Below are positions 10,601-19,858 of a stretch of DNA of 64,000 nt, in pieces (positions within the stretch are counted from its first letter, which is position 1; the number at the start of each line of letters is the position of its first letter). Below the pieces are notes generated by a model. That model was not told where the DNA came from, did not search any database, and saw only the letters and a list, made by a program, of their open reading frames with translations. Source of the DNA: Bacteroides cutis. GTDB lineage: Bacteria > Bacteroidota > Bacteroidia > Bacteroidales > Bacteroidaceae. Location: assembly GCF_900241005.1 (NCBI RefSeq), contig NZ_OEST01000007.1:124001-188000 (forward strand), given 5' to 3'. A program made the position numbers and the translations under genes.

Positions 10601-13264
10601 AAACCGGTGATCTTTATCTGTTTCGATGTATCGTCCTTCCGGTTCATTCAAATTGATTCCGACATACGATGATAGTGGAGAGTAGGGTACAGTTTGTATA
10701 TAGATACTGGCATCCCCTCCCGGTTCGAACACACGAGTGGTAAGTGTAGCGTTAAGCATACCTGGCGCATTGGCGGCATTTGGAAGCTTCCACATAAAAG
10801 TCGTTTTTCCTTCATCGTCCAGGATGCCGTTGAATACATCTGTTTTTACGGTGGTAAATTCTGTATTCGGATCATTAAAGGTATATTTACTATACTTCTT
10901 AAATTGTGTGTTAACTTTCGATAGGGACATTTCTACCTTTGCCTTGAGATGCGAAGCGTTAGCTCCTGTCAGCCAGGCAGAAGAAAGTGTCACAGGTATT
11001 TCCTTTGCTGAGGCCTGAATAATATTTTGTGGTAATTTCAGGTTAATTTTCAATCGGTTAGGTTTTACAGTCTCTATACGCAGACTTTTGTGGAAAGTGG
11101 TTCCGCCAACTTTTACATATGCATTCCAAAGACCTGTCGGATCTTCCGGTTGTGTTGGCACATCGAACGTATAAAATCCATTCGTACTTTGTGTGGAAAT
11201 CATTTTGGTATAGAACTGCCCTTTGGGATTGTAGATTTCCAAAGCTACAGGATGTTTGTCCGGTATTCTCTTTTCTCTATCTTCCAGGATAAAGGAGACA
11301 TGTAATGTATCCCCTGGTCTCCAAACGCCTCTCTCACCATAAATAAACCCTTTTAAGCCTTTTTGAATTTCCTTGCCGCCTACATCGAAACGACTGACGG
11401 ACTGTTCTTCACCATCGGCAACTCTGACATATGCTTTCTGCTTTTCCGATTCGGCAACTACGATAAACGGAATACCTTTAGAAGTTATTTCCGCAAATCC
11501 TTCATAATTTGTTTTTCCCGTTCCAATGGGTTGCAACTGAAAGTTGTAAACGGTTATTTTAGCTTCTTCTATGGGATTGGTATCCAAAATATTGTTTACT
11601 GTAATCCATAGTTTGTTTAACGAGTTTCGTTTGACGATCATTCCTATATTGGAGGCAAATACGTTACAGGAAACTGCTCGGTCGGAATTCATATAATAGG
11701 ATGGATGGCATGGATTATTGCGTTTTCTCCAGTCATACTGGCTCCAGTCCATTTGTACTCCACCATTATAATAGAAATAACTTTGTGGAATATCCCAGGA
11801 AGCTTCTTCTTCTTCCGAAATGATGTTCCCACTGACTTTGGTCAAACCATTTGAAGTTGCATTATCCGCAAATTTCATATTCTGATCGTTCGTGTTTCCG
11901 CAAGGATAAGCGGAATATTCTTGCCGAAAGGTAAGGATAATACGATAAATAGCACCTGGTTCCTGATTAATCAGTCCCGCAAGGTCTATGGAATAATTTT
12001 CCCAATGATGAATGTCTTTGGTTTTGTCTTTGGCCAACCATAGTGTTTTTTTATAGACTAATCTACCGGCTCGTCTCAGTTCATTGGCAGATGCCAGCGT
12101 ATTAGTCTGCATAAACATCAGTATATTATTTTCAAAGATACGGATGACACTTAAATCTACTGCATACAGGTTGACTGCCTGAAATGGGATGATAAGATTT
12201 TGAGAATTAGGTAAGATAGCAGAAGAAGTCAACATTTTAACTTCCGGTTTCAGATTGATTTCACTGAATGAAATGGTATGCGGAACACCTAATGTTTGGT
12301 CTTTGCTGTCTTTTATACCTTCATGTATATTCAGAGTGATTTTATTCAGTTGATTGGCTTCAAAATAAACATATACCTTATTGTCTTTTACCTGAATGGC
12401 GGAATTTGTGACTTCTGGTATTTCAATTAATCCCTTCAGATCTTGTGTAGTGGAGATGGGCGAAGAAAATACCACTTCAATTCCATTCTCCGGCTGTTCA
12501 ATGCGTTTGGCAGATAGAAAGCGGAAACTATTCCGAGCCGGGATCAGTATATTTACATTCTGTTTCCAATTGATACCGATGGAACTTCCATCTGCTGCTA
12601 TTGCCAACTGATAATCTTCATTTATTCGGGGAATATCATTAATTTCGAACAGGTATTGTGTCGAGTTGTCAGTTGCGGTAACAGTAAAAGGGAATTTATC
12701 TCCTTTACTGTTAGTAACAGATAAGATTTTCTCTACGTTTTCTTTCTTTACAATGTCGCTGAAACGTATTTCTCCTTTTATGTCTACTTTATTGGGCTTG
12801 GCATCTGTTTGTGAAAGTGCTTCTGTTTGTAAGGTAAAGTTACTTGCTTGTACCCGAAACGAGAACTTGAACTCCTTTAGTCGACTGTCCACTTCCACGA
12901 AATCTCCTAATTGGAAAGTCCCTTCATAAAGTTCTCCCGGTTCCAGAGATCCTTCTTCGGGAAGAAACTCAATGGTGTTGTTACTGACCCAGTAAGCTTT
13001 ACCTTTCAAAGAAGGAGAAAAACTAAATGGATTCTTCTTCAATTCATTGTTTAAATCTACCATGGGCTGGTCGTGACTCAGCTCTATACGTATATTCGAG
13101 TTTTGTGAGATAACACCTCCGGTATATGCACTTACATAAGGAGCATATTCGACCGAAGGAATAATATCTTTTCTACTGCTTGAACAGGAAGACAAAACAT
13201 AGAGTGTCAGTAAAAAAAAGAATAGCTTGACAGCTATACGGTGTTTAGTTTCAGCTTGTCCCAT
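7652..13264 (-). CDS. Alpha-2-macroglobulin family lipoprotein with thioester motif
   Basis: 1870 codons. A lipoprotein signal peptide with lipobox LSSC places it on an envelope membrane. MG-type beta-sandwich repeats precede the bait and alpha-alpha toroid region. The thioester motif Cys-Ser-Glu-Gln is intact (NCSEQ, Cys1420), so it can in principle covalently trap proteases as E. coli YfhM does. pbpC follows with a TAATG overlap: in bacteria the two are commonly paired, and the accepted idea is defence against host proteases combined with wall repair. It is the fourth gene of a compact five-gene minus-strand run, 15 bp after the nitrilase gene. Confidence 0.93.
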   Translation of the reverse strand: MGQAETKHRIAVKLFFFLLTLYVLSSCSSSRKDIIPSVEYAPYVSAYTGGVISQNSNIRIELSHDQPMVDLNNELKKNPFSFSPSLKGKAYWVSNNTIEFLPEEGSLEPGELYEGTFQLGDFVEVDSRLKEFKFSFRVQASNFTLQTEALSQTDAKPNKVDIKGEIRFSDIVKKENVEKILSVTNSKGDKFPFTVTATDNSTQYLFEINDIPRINEDYQLAIAADGSSIGINWKQNVNILIPARNSFRFLSAKRIEQPENGIEVVFSSPISTTQDLKGLIEIPEVTNSAIQVKDNKVYVYFEANQLNKITLNIHEGIKDSKDQTLGVPHTISFSEINLKPEVKMLTSSAILPNSQNLIIPFQAVNLYAVDLSVIRIFENNILMFMQTNTLASANELRRAGRLVYKKTLWLAKDKTKDIHHWENYSIDLAGLINQEPGAIYRIILTFRQEYSAYPCGNTNDQNMKFADNATSNGLTKVSGNIISEEEEASWDIPQSYFYYNGGVQMDWSQYDWRKRNNPCHPSYYMNSDRAVSCNVFASNIGMIVKRNSLNKLWITVNNILDTNPIEEAKITVYNFQLQPIGTGKTNYEGFAEITSKGIPFIVVAESEKQKAYVRVADGEEQSVSRFDVGGKEIQKGLKGFIYGERGVWRPGDTLHVSFILEDREKRIPDKHPVALEIYNPKGQFYTKMISTQSTNGFYTFDVPTQPEDPTGLWNAYVKVGGTTFHKSLRIETVKPNRLKINLKLPQNIIQASAKEIPVTLSSAWLTGANASHLKAKVEMSLSKVNTQFKKYSKYTFNDPNTEFTTVKTDVFNGILDDEGKTTFMWKLPNAANAPGMLNATLTTRVFEPGGDASIYIQTVPYSPLSSYVGINLNEPEGRYIETDKDHRFDIVTVNDKGQPINRSNLEYKVYRIDWSWWWENREESFGTYINSSSITPIASGNLRTVGGKANFRLRINYPDWGRYLVYVKDKESGHATGGTVYIDWPEWRGRSNKTDPSGIKMLTFSLDKDSYEIGETATAIIPAAAGGRALVSLENGSTILKREWIEVGTQGDTKYSFKVTPDMTPNVYLHISLLQPHVQTINDLPIRMYGVMPVMVTNKQTVLQPQIQLPEVLRPETNFNVTISEKNGKPMTYTLAIVDDGLLDLTNYKTPDPWNEFYAREALGIRTWDMYDDVLGASAGRYTSLFSTGGDEMLKPADAKANRFKPVVKFIGPFYIGKGKQQTHTLKLPMYVGSVRTMVVAGQDGAYGKTEKNSFVRTPLMLLSTLPRVLSTQEEITVPVNIFAMEKEVKNATVSIQVSGGGIQVVGNARQSVTFNQPGDKLISFKIKTSNKTGKATVHLTASGGGQQVREIIEIEVRNPNPTVTLRNNQWVEAGQSATLSYNLQGTTPGNSSVQLEVSRIPSVDITRRFDFLYNYQHNCSEQLTSKALPLLFINQLKIVDNKEAEKIKVNVQEGIRRLYGRQLPNGGFVYWPGDAVANEWITSYAGMFLVLAQEKGYAVNQNVLNKWKRFQRAAAQNWRMPQQESEWIQWQSDLQQTFRLYTLALAGTPEYGTMNRMKEQPGLSMQAKWRLAATYALTGKMRPAGELIYNIETTVKPYSSNNFIYGSSNRDEAMILETLILMNREQAALQQAKKISQNLSREDWFSTQSTAFALMAMGRLAEKLSGTLNFTWNWNGKQQPAVKSAKAVFEETLSTTPLKGNVILKNEGKGILELNIITRMQLLNDTLPTMSNNLRIEVKYTDLNGSPISVENIKQGTDFMAMIVVSNTSGTTDYSNLALTHIIPSGWEIYNDRIMVPEVISTQNYTFQDIRDDRVLTYFDLQRGESKKFIIRIQATYAGNFVLPAIQCEAMYDSSAQARTKAGRTTVSQ

Positions 13265-13279
13265 AGTAAAATAGATTTT

Positions 13280-14086
13280 TTATGATTTGAAAAGGGTAAA
13301 GACATCCGCATCTTTCCATATAGGAAATTTCTTCCTGAATTCTGTCAATACAGAAAGTTCGAGGATAGTAGTAGAAATTCCTTCTTCATTGTCCGGTACG
13401 TGGGCAAGGAGTTCACCTTTAGGAGAATAGATTACACTGCCTCCACTATGTTGAAAATGGTTATTGTCCATACCGATACGGTTAACGCCACAAACATAGC
13501 TCATATTTTCTATTGCACGCGCCTGTAACAGGATGTCCCAGGCTTTTCGTCGGGAAACAGGCCAGTTGGCGACATAAATCAGAAGATCATATTCATTATT
13601 TACATTACGGCTCCAAACAGGAAAACGTAAATCGTAACATACGAGCAAAAGTATATTCCACCCTCGGTAAGGAATAATAAGACGTCGGTTACCGGCTGTG
13701 AAATGTTCAGTTTCACTGCCCATGCGAAACAGATGCCGTTTATCGTAAAAATGAGCGTCACCTTCGGGAGTAAGGAAAAAGGCACGGTTATAATAGGAAG
13801 AAGATATATCGGGTACAGAACTCTCTTCGCAAGCAATATAACTTCCGGTTATTGCAAGTTGGTAATCTGTTGCCCATTGACGCAAAGTAGTGATTGTTTC
13901 ACCTGTAATAGGTTCTGCCAAATGACAGGTATTCATACTGAAACCTGTAGAAAAGGTTTCCGGTAAAACAACAATCTCCGTCTTTCCGCGAAGTCTTTTT
14001 AGTTTTTCGTGGAGATGACGGAGGTTGTCCTGTTTATTTTCCCAAACAATATCCGTTTGCAGAATACTGATGCGTAGTTGGTTCAT
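13280..14086 (-). CDS. Nitrilase-superfamily amidohydrolase (omega-amidase type)
   Basis: 268 codons. The carbon-nitrogen hydrolase triad is present: Glu in VVLPETFSTGF, Lys in DKRHLF and Cys in LLVCYDLRFPVW. Length and the cysteine context fit the YafV/Nit2 omega-amidase group, which hydrolyses alpha-ketoglutaramate and similar products in the cytoplasm. The exact substrate is inferred. It lies 30 bp after the acyltransferase gene and 15 bp before the alpha-2-macroglobulin gene, so it is in the same transcription unit without an obvious functional link. Confidence 0.85.
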   Translation of the reverse strand: MNQLRISILQTDIVWENKQDNLRHLHEKLKRLRGKTEIVVLPETFSTGFSMNTCHLAEPITGETITTLRQWATDYQLAITGSYIACEESSVPDISSSYYNRAFFLTPEGDAHFYDKRHLFRMGSETEHFTAGNRRLIIPYRGWNILLLVCYDLRFPVWSRNVNNEYDLLIYVANWPVSRRKAWDILLQARAIENMSYVCGVNRIGMDNNHFQHSGGSVIYSPKGELLAHVPDNEEGISTTILELSVLTEFRKKFPIWKDADVFTLFKS

Positions 14087-14116
14087 TGTAATAAGCAGTT
14101 GCTGCCGACTACTTTT

Positions 14117-14671
14117 TTAAAAAGTTCCGATAGAAAAATTTTCAGGGTTTTTTCCATGAAAGTTTTTAAAATAAAGTTTTATTTCATGTATATCCTTTTC
14201 AAAATCTCCTGTGGGGATCATCGCTTTGGTAGAAGTAATGGTTTTAGTTGGATAATCGATACCGATTAACATGATGGGTACTTTTGCTTTCAAGGCGATG
14301 AAATAAAAACCTTTCTTCCAGTTCGGATTAGCTTTACGAGTTCCTTCCGGAGTGATGGCAAGATGAAATTGTTTACTTTGGGTAAATCTTGCAGCCATCT
14401 GATCTACTAAAGAAGTCTTACGAGCCCTGTCTACCGGTATTCCTCCCACTGCTTTGAAAATTAATCCCAAAGGAAAGAAAAACCATTCCTTTTTCATCAT
14501 AAAACTGGTTTTTCGTCCAATGGCTCCATAAAAGAGTTTACCGATAAATAAATCCCAATTAGAAGTGTGGGGTGCCGCACAGATAACACACTTATCATAA
14601 TTTGGCACCGTTATATTGGTTTTCCATCCTAACAGGCGATAATAAATAAAGCTATATAGTTTTTTTTTCAT
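14117..14671 (-). CDS. 1-acyl-glycerol-3-phosphate acyltransferase-like protein
   Basis: 184 codons, a short PlsC-family member. The catalytic HX4D motif is HTSNWD (about residue 35) and the acyl-acceptor motif is PEGTR (about residue 108). The N-terminus has basic residues and a weak hydrophobic stretch, consistent with peripheral inner-membrane attachment. It probably transfers an acyl group to a lysophospholipid or related lipid; the true acceptor is unknown. The gene begins 2 bp after the preceding 89-codon gene. Confidence 0.8.
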   Translation of the reverse strand: MKKKLYSFIYYRLLGWKTNITVPNYDKCVICAAPHTSNWDLFIGKLFYGAIGRKTSFMMKKEWFFFPLGLIFKAVGGIPVDRARKTSLVDQMAARFTQSKQFHLAITPEGTRKANPNWKKGFYFIALKAKVPIMLIGIDYPTKTITSTKAMIPTGDFEKDIHEIKLYFKNFHGKNPENFSIGTF

Positions 14672-14673
14672 TC

Positions 14674-14943
14674 TTATTTCAATTTGCTCAAAGCATCAAT
14701 AATTTCTTCCACTTTTGCATTGAAATCAGAACGGAATTTTTTGTAGTAACCTTTTACATTTCCTGGTTCAGTATGGCTGATACGACTCACAAATTCATCC
14801 TGTGTTTTTAAAATTTCGCCCATCAGCTCGTCAGCTTTATTTTTGTCGATCCCAGGTACATACTTACTATATACAAGACACTCTGTGAATAATTCGCCTG
14901 CAATATAATTGACATTCTTCTTCAATACTTTTCTACTTGCCAT
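14674..14943 (-). CDS. Small conserved-looking cytoplasmic protein, function unknown
   Basis: 89 codons, lysine- and glutamate-rich, predicted mostly alpha-helical, with no signal peptide or membrane segment. I do not recognise a family. It is first in the run leading through acyltransferase, nitrilase and A2M to pbpC, with only 2 bp to the next start, which supports it being a real translated gene. Confidence 0.6.
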   Translation of the reverse strand: MASRKVLKKNVNYIAGELFTECLVYSKYVPGIDKNKADELMGEILKTQDEFVSRISHTEPGNVKGYYKKFRSDFNAKVEEIIDALSKLK

Positions 14944-15159
14944 AATCTTTACTTTTTAAGTGAATAAATTGAATTATTTTTCGGTAAAGATAGTGTTTTT
15001 CTATTTGAATATAGAGTAAAAATAAGATTTTATGTGTTTTTAATGAGGATAGGGCTCATCTTACCTAAAAGGTTGACTCGTAAAGTAAAAGGCGGATTTT
15101 ACAAATAGATTACTCTTTTTATAGGTAAGATCCTGTAAGAAGTATTTGAGAAGGATGAT

Positions 15160-15188
15160 TTTGAAATGTCTAAAAAACTCTACCTTTG
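15160..15188 (+). promoter_or_regulatory. Promoter candidate for the RND efflux operon
   Basis: TTTG at 15160-15163 and TACCTTTG at 15181-15188, separated by 17 bases, near the Bacteroides -33/-7 pattern though the spacing is slightly short. It implies a leader of about 240 bases. Confidence 0.45.
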
Positions 15189-15240
15189 TTGCACATTTGA
15201 AATTCACTTCGAGTCAATTTAAATCAGGAAAGGATCGTTT

Positions 15241-15305
15241 GTGGAATTATTCTACAGTTTGTGGAGGAATTCTACATGAAGAGTGTGGAATTAAATGTAG
15301 AATTA
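15241..15305 (+). repeat. Three GTGGAATT/TTCTAC semi-palindromes in the RND leader
   Basis: Units at 15241-15256 (GTGGAATTATTCTACA) and 15261-15276 (GTGGAGGAATTCTACA) are exactly 20 bp apart. A looser third copy (GTGGAATT at 15285, GTAGAATTA at 15297) follows. They could be operators or RNA elements controlling the efflux operon. Confidence 0.5.
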
Positions 15306-15436
15306 TTTATTTACATATAACAATTTGACGCTGACAGCTAATGAGTTGAAAGAAAAAAAAGATATTTTGGACGACATTTTGGCACCTGATTTGTTTTATA
15401 GAAAAAAACAGGGTTAAATTTAATAAACAAACAAGC

Positions 15437-16687
15437 ATGAGACTATTTTTTACTAAGAAAGAATTAGAATTAAAAAGAAAAAGGGTGATTATCATGATTG
15501 CCTGTATGGCTGTATTACTTGCGGGATATATTATTCTGACATGGCCTAAGAAAGTTCAGCCCGAAGTTCCCACTGTAATAGTGGAGTCTACCGAAACGGG
15601 AGATGTTGAAATATATGGTGAATACGTGGGGCGTATTCGTGCGCAACAATTTGTAGAAGTACGTGCACGGGTAGAAGGTTATTTGGAAAGTATGCTTTTT
15701 GCAGAGGGTAAGTATGTGACGAAAAATCAGGTATTGTTTGTTATCAATCAGGATCAATATCGCGCGAAAGCCGACAAAGCCCGTGCACAGTTGAAAAAAG
15801 ATGAAGCGCAAGCCTTGAAAGCTAAGCGTGACTTGGAACGTATTCGTCCTTTGTATGCACAGAATGCCGCTAGTCAACTTGATTTGGATAATGCGCAGGC
15901 AGCATATGAAACAGCTGAGGCTTCTGTCGCTATGAGTCAAGCTGACTTGGATCAGGCTGAATTAGAGTTGGGTTATACTCTGGTACGTTCTCCTTTATCG
16001 GGGAATATCAGTGAGAGAAATGTTGACTTGGGAACACTGGTAGGTCCCGGAGCCAAATCTTTATTGGCTACTGTAGTGAAAAGTGATACTGTCTTGGTAG
16101 ATTTCAGTATGACAGCACTAGACTATTTGAAAAGTAAGGAACGTAATATCGAGATTGGGCGTCAAGACACTACGCGTTCCTGGCAACCGAATATTACAAT
16201 TACTTTAGCAGACAATACTGTCTATCCGTATAAAGGTTATGTAGATTTTGCAGAACCGCAGGTTGACCCGCAAACAGGTACTTTCTCCGTACGAGCCGAG
16301 ATGCCTAATCCGAACAGTGTACTGTTGCCGGGACAGTTTACCAAAGTCAAGTTACTACTTGATGTACGTGAAGATGCAATTTCCGTACCTCAGAAAGCGG
16401 TTACCATAGAAAAGGGAGGTGCTTATATCTTTGTAATGCGCCGTGACTCTATTGTGGAGAAACGTTTTATTGAATTGGGACCTGAATTTGGTAATAACTG
16501 GGTAGTGGAACGTGGTCTGGCAGCCGGAGAACAAGTGGTAACGGAGGGTTTCCATAAACTCACTCCAGGTATGAAAGTACGTGCTCAAGCGGCTATTCCT
16601 GATGAAGAGGAAAAACAGCAAGAGGACTCTCTGAATAAGAAAGTTGCTCCTGAGAATAAGGCAAAAGATAACCAAATCTCAAAGTAA
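15437..16687 (+). CDS. RND efflux periplasmic adaptor subunit (membrane fusion protein)
   Basis: 416 codons. An N-terminal membrane segment (about residues 16-35) anchors it in the inner membrane. The barrel-sandwich/lipoyl halves flank an alpha-helical hairpin (about residues 110-175, rich in Ala, Lys, Gln and Asp), followed by beta-barrel and membrane-proximal domains; the tail is charged. This is the HlyD/AcrA layout. It bridges the pump and outer-membrane channel encoded directly downstream; the pump starts 7 bp after this stop. No linked TetR or AraC regulator was found. Confidence 0.9.
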   Translation: MRLFFTKKELELKRKRVIIMIACMAVLLAGYIILTWPKKVQPEVPTVIVESTETGDVEIYGEYVGRIRAQQFVEVRARVEGYLESMLFAEGKYVTKNQVLFVINQDQYRAKADKARAQLKKDEAQALKAKRDLERIRPLYAQNAASQLDLDNAQAAYETAEASVAMSQADLDQAELELGYTLVRSPLSGNISERNVDLGTLVGPGAKSLLATVVKSDTVLVDFSMTALDYLKSKERNIEIGRQDTTRSWQPNITITLADNTVYPYKGYVDFAEPQVDPQTGTFSVRAEMPNPNSVLLPGQFTKVKLLLDVREDAISVPQKAVTIEKGGAYIFVMRRDSIVEKRFIELGPEFGNNWVVERGLAAGEQVVTEGFHKLTPGMKVRAQAAIPDEEEKQQEDSLNKKVAPENKAKDNQISK

Positions 16688-16694
16688 TGACTGT

Positions 16695-19600
16695 ATGAAA
16701 GTAAGTTTTTTTATAGATCGTCCGGTATTTTCAGCGGTGATATCGATTGTGATTGTTATCATTGGTATCATTGGGCTGACAATGTTGCCGGTAGACCAAT
16801 ATCCACAAATAACGCCACCTGTCGTAAAGATTAGCGCCTCCTATCCGGGAGCTAGCGCATTAACGGTTTCACAAGCAGTGGCAACTCCTATCGAACAAGA
16901 AATAAATGGTACTCCGGGTATGCTTTACATGGAGTCTAATAGTTCCAATTCCGGTGGTTTCTCGGCAACGGTAACCTTTGATGTTTCTGCTGATCCCGAT
17001 TTGGCCGCCGTGGAAATTCAGAATCGCGTGAAGTTGGCGGAAAACCGTTTACCTGCTGAAGTCATTCAGAATGGCATTTCTGTAGAGAAACAGGCACCCA
17101 GCCAGTTGATGACTATCTGTTTGACTTCAAATGATCCGAAGTTTGATGAAATTTATTTGAGTAACTTTGCAACCATTAATGTGCTTGATTTGCTCCGTCG
17201 TATTCCTGGTGTGGGACGTGTTTCTAATATAGGTAGCCGTTACTATGCTATGCAGATTTGGGCGATGCCTGATAAACTCGCTAATTTCGGATTGACTGTA
17301 CAGGACTTACAGAATGCTCTGAAAGATCAAAATCGTGAGTCAGCTGCAGGCGTATTGGGGCAACAACCGGTGAAAGGATTGGATATCACTATTCCAATTA
17401 CGACACAAGGTCGTTTAAGTTCGGCAAAGCAATTTGAAGATATTGTCGTGCGTGCCAACTCCAATGGCTCTATCATCCGTTTGCGTGATGTAGCTCGCGT
17501 ATCACTCGAGGCTTCTTCGTATAGTACAGAAAGTGGTATTAATGGAGAAAATGCAGCTGTTCTTGGTATCTATATGCTTCCTGGTGCCAACGCTATGGAA
17601 GTAGCGAAAAATGTGAAGGAGGCTATGGAAGAAATCAGTGCCAACTTCCCAGAGGGAATGAGTTATGAGATCCCGTTTGATATGACTACTTATATTTCAG
17701 AGTCCATTCATGAAGTATATAAAACATTATTCGAAGCATTAATTCTTGTTGTATTAGTAGTATTTCTTTCCCTGCAAAGTTGGCGTGCTACGCTAATTCC
17801 GATTGTAGCGGTACCTATATCCCTGATTGGTACCTTTGGTTTCATGCTCATTTTCGGTTTTTCATTGAACATACTGACTTTGCTGGGATTAATTCTTGCC
17901 ATCGGTATTGTGGTGGATGATGCCATTGTCGTAGTAGAGAACGTGGAACACCTGATGGAAACGGAAAAACTTTCTCCTTATGAGGCAACCAAGAAAGCGA
18001 TGAACGGATTGGCAAGTGCATTGATTGCTACGTCATTGGTACTTTGTGCCGTATTCGTTCCTGTAAGCTTCCTGAGCGGTATAACCGGACAATTATATCG
18101 TCAATTTACTATTACTATTGCGGTTTCCGTATTGTTATCTACTGTAGTAGCTCTAACTCTCAGTCCTGTAATGTGTTCACTTATTCTGAAGCCGGATAGT
18201 GGCAAAAAGAAAAACATTGTTTTTCGTAAAATAAACCAATGGTTGAATATTGGTAATCATAAATATATCGGTGTTATCAGCCGTGTCATCAAACATCCCA
18301 AGCGTTTGACTACCGCTTTCGGTATGGTATTGATCACTATATTTATCATTCATCGGTTGGTACCTACCAGTTTCCTTCCGATAGAAGATCAGGGGTATTT
18401 CAAGGTAGAATTGGAACTGCCTGAAGGTGCTACTTTGGAACGTACTCGTGTTGTTACTGATCGTGCAGTGAAGTATTTAGAACAAAATCCATACGTAGCT
18501 TATGTACAGAACGTAACGGGAAGTAGCCCACGTGTAGGTAGCAATCAGGCTCGTAGTGAGTTGACGGTGATTTTGAAACCATGGGAGGATCGTAAAGATA
18601 CCAGCATTGATAAAATTATGTCAAATGTAGAAAAGGATTTGAAGGAATATCCTGAATGTAGGGTCTATCTGTCCACTCCACCCGTAATTCCGGGTTTGGG
18701 AACCTCCGGTGGGTTTGAAATGCAGCTTGAAGCTCGTGGAGACGCTACTTTTGATAACCTGGTACAGGCTGCCGATACGTTACTGTACTATGCTCAGAAA
18801 CATAAACAGCTGACCGGACTTTCATCTTCTTTACAGTCAGAAATACCACAACTTTATTTTGATGTGGATCGTGATAAGGTTAAAATGTTGGGAGTACCTT
18901 TGGCGGATGTATTCTCTACTATGAAGGCTTATACCGGTTCTGTATATGTAAATGATTTCAATATGTTCAACCGTATATATAAAGTATATATTCAGGCTGA
19001 GGCACCTTATCGCGAGCATAAAGAAAACATCAATTTGTTTTTTGTAAAAGCGGCCAATGGCGCAATGGTTCCTTTAACTTCGTTGGGAAATGCTTCTTAT
19101 ACCACAGGTCCGGGTAGTATCAAACGTTTCAATATGTTTACTACTGCTGTAATTCGTGGTTCTGCGGCACAAGGTTATAGTTCAGGTCAGGCAATGGAAA
19201 TTATGGAACAGATTGCCCGCGAACATTTACCGGATAATATCGGAGTAGAATGGAGTGGACTTTCTTATCAGGAAAAACAGGCAGGTGGTCAGACCGGATT
19301 GGTCTTGACATTGGTGTTCCTCTTTGTCTTTCTCTTTCTGGCTGCACAGTATGAAAGTTGGACCGTACCAATTGCTGTATTGTTGTCTTTACCGATAGCT
19401 GCTTTGGGAGCTTATTTAGGCGTTGCTGTTTGTGGATTGGAAAATGATATTTATTTCCAGATAGGTTTGGTAATGTTGGTGGGACTTGCTGCCAAGAATG
19501 CTATCCTTATTGTGGAATTTGCTAAGGTGCAGGTTGATAAAGGGGGAGATTTGGTACAGTCGGCCATTCATGCGGCGCAACTTCGTTTTCGTCCGATCTT

Positions 19601-19823
19601 GATGACATCTCTTGCATTTGTATTAGGTATGCTCCCTATGGTATTGGCAAGTGGACCGGGTTCTGCAAGTCGTCAGGCTATTGGTACGGGTGTCTTCTTC
19701 GGAATGATATTTGCTATTGTATTTGGTATAGTGCTTGTACCTTTCTTCTTTGTGATGGTTTATAAGGCAAAGGCGAAAGTGAAAGATAAGGCTATCCGTT
19801 CCTCTAGAGGGGAGGGGAAATAG
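16695..19823 (+). CDS. RND multidrug efflux pump (AcrB/HAE-1 family)
   Basis: 1042 codons from the ATG at 16695. I rejected the 17-codon longer frame from 16644 because it overlaps the adaptor gene and family members begin MKVSFFIDRPVFS. Twelve membrane helices are expected. The proton-relay Asp pair is in IGIVVDDAIVVVENVE, and the matching Lys is in GLAAKNAILIVEF. Periplasmic porter domains contain the usual PxGASALTVSQAVATPIE region. It drives proton-coupled drug or metabolite export; substrates cannot be deduced. Confidence 0.93.
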   Translation: MKVSFFIDRPVFSAVISIVIVIIGIIGLTMLPVDQYPQITPPVVKISASYPGASALTVSQAVATPIEQEINGTPGMLYMESNSSNSGGFSATVTFDVSADPDLAAVEIQNRVKLAENRLPAEVIQNGISVEKQAPSQLMTICLTSNDPKFDEIYLSNFATINVLDLLRRIPGVGRVSNIGSRYYAMQIWAMPDKLANFGLTVQDLQNALKDQNRESAAGVLGQQPVKGLDITIPITTQGRLSSAKQFEDIVVRANSNGSIIRLRDVARVSLEASSYSTESGINGENAAVLGIYMLPGANAMEVAKNVKEAMEEISANFPEGMSYEIPFDMTTYISESIHEVYKTLFEALILVVLVVFLSLQSWRATLIPIVAVPISLIGTFGFMLIFGFSLNILTLLGLILAIGIVVDDAIVVVENVEHLMETEKLSPYEATKKAMNGLASALIATSLVLCAVFVPVSFLSGITGQLYRQFTITIAVSVLLSTVVALTLSPVMCSLILKPDSGKKKNIVFRKINQWLNIGNHKYIGVISRVIKHPKRLTTAFGMVLITIFIIHRLVPTSFLPIEDQGYFKVELELPEGATLERTRVVTDRAVKYLEQNPYVAYVQNVTGSSPRVGSNQARSELTVILKPWEDRKDTSIDKIMSNVEKDLKEYPECRVYLSTPPVIPGLGTSGGFEMQLEARGDATFDNLVQAADTLLYYAQKHKQLTGLSSSLQSEIPQLYFDVDRDKVKMLGVPLADVFSTMKAYTGSVYVNDFNMFNRIYKVYIQAEAPYREHKENINLFFVKAANGAMVPLTSLGNASYTTGPGSIKRFNMFTTAVIRGSAAQGYSSGQAMEIMEQIAREHLPDNIGVEWSGLSYQEKQAGGQTGLVLTLVFLFVFLFLAAQYESWTVPIAVLLSLPIAALGAYLGVAVCGLENDIYFQIGLVMLVGLAAKNAILIVEFAKVQVDKGGDLVQSAIHAAQLRFRPILMTSLAFVLGMLPMVLASGPGSASRQAIGTGVFFGMIFAIVFGIVLVPFFFVMVYKAKAKVKDKAIRSSRGEGK

Positions 19824-19858
19824 TTTATGAACCGAATTCCTGTTTAAAGAATTAAATT

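Larger units (their letters stand above)
14944..15436. other. Divergent intergenic region (493 bp) before the RND operon
   Basis: No convincing gene. It holds the promoter candidate at 15160-15188 and three related semi-palindromes at 15241-15305. A 60-codon frame at 15146-15328 crosses both and has no family-like features. Confidence 0.6.

Noticed and set aside
15146..15328. 60-codon frame in the RND leader
   Set aside because: It overlaps the promoter and the semi-palindromes, and its composition looks random.
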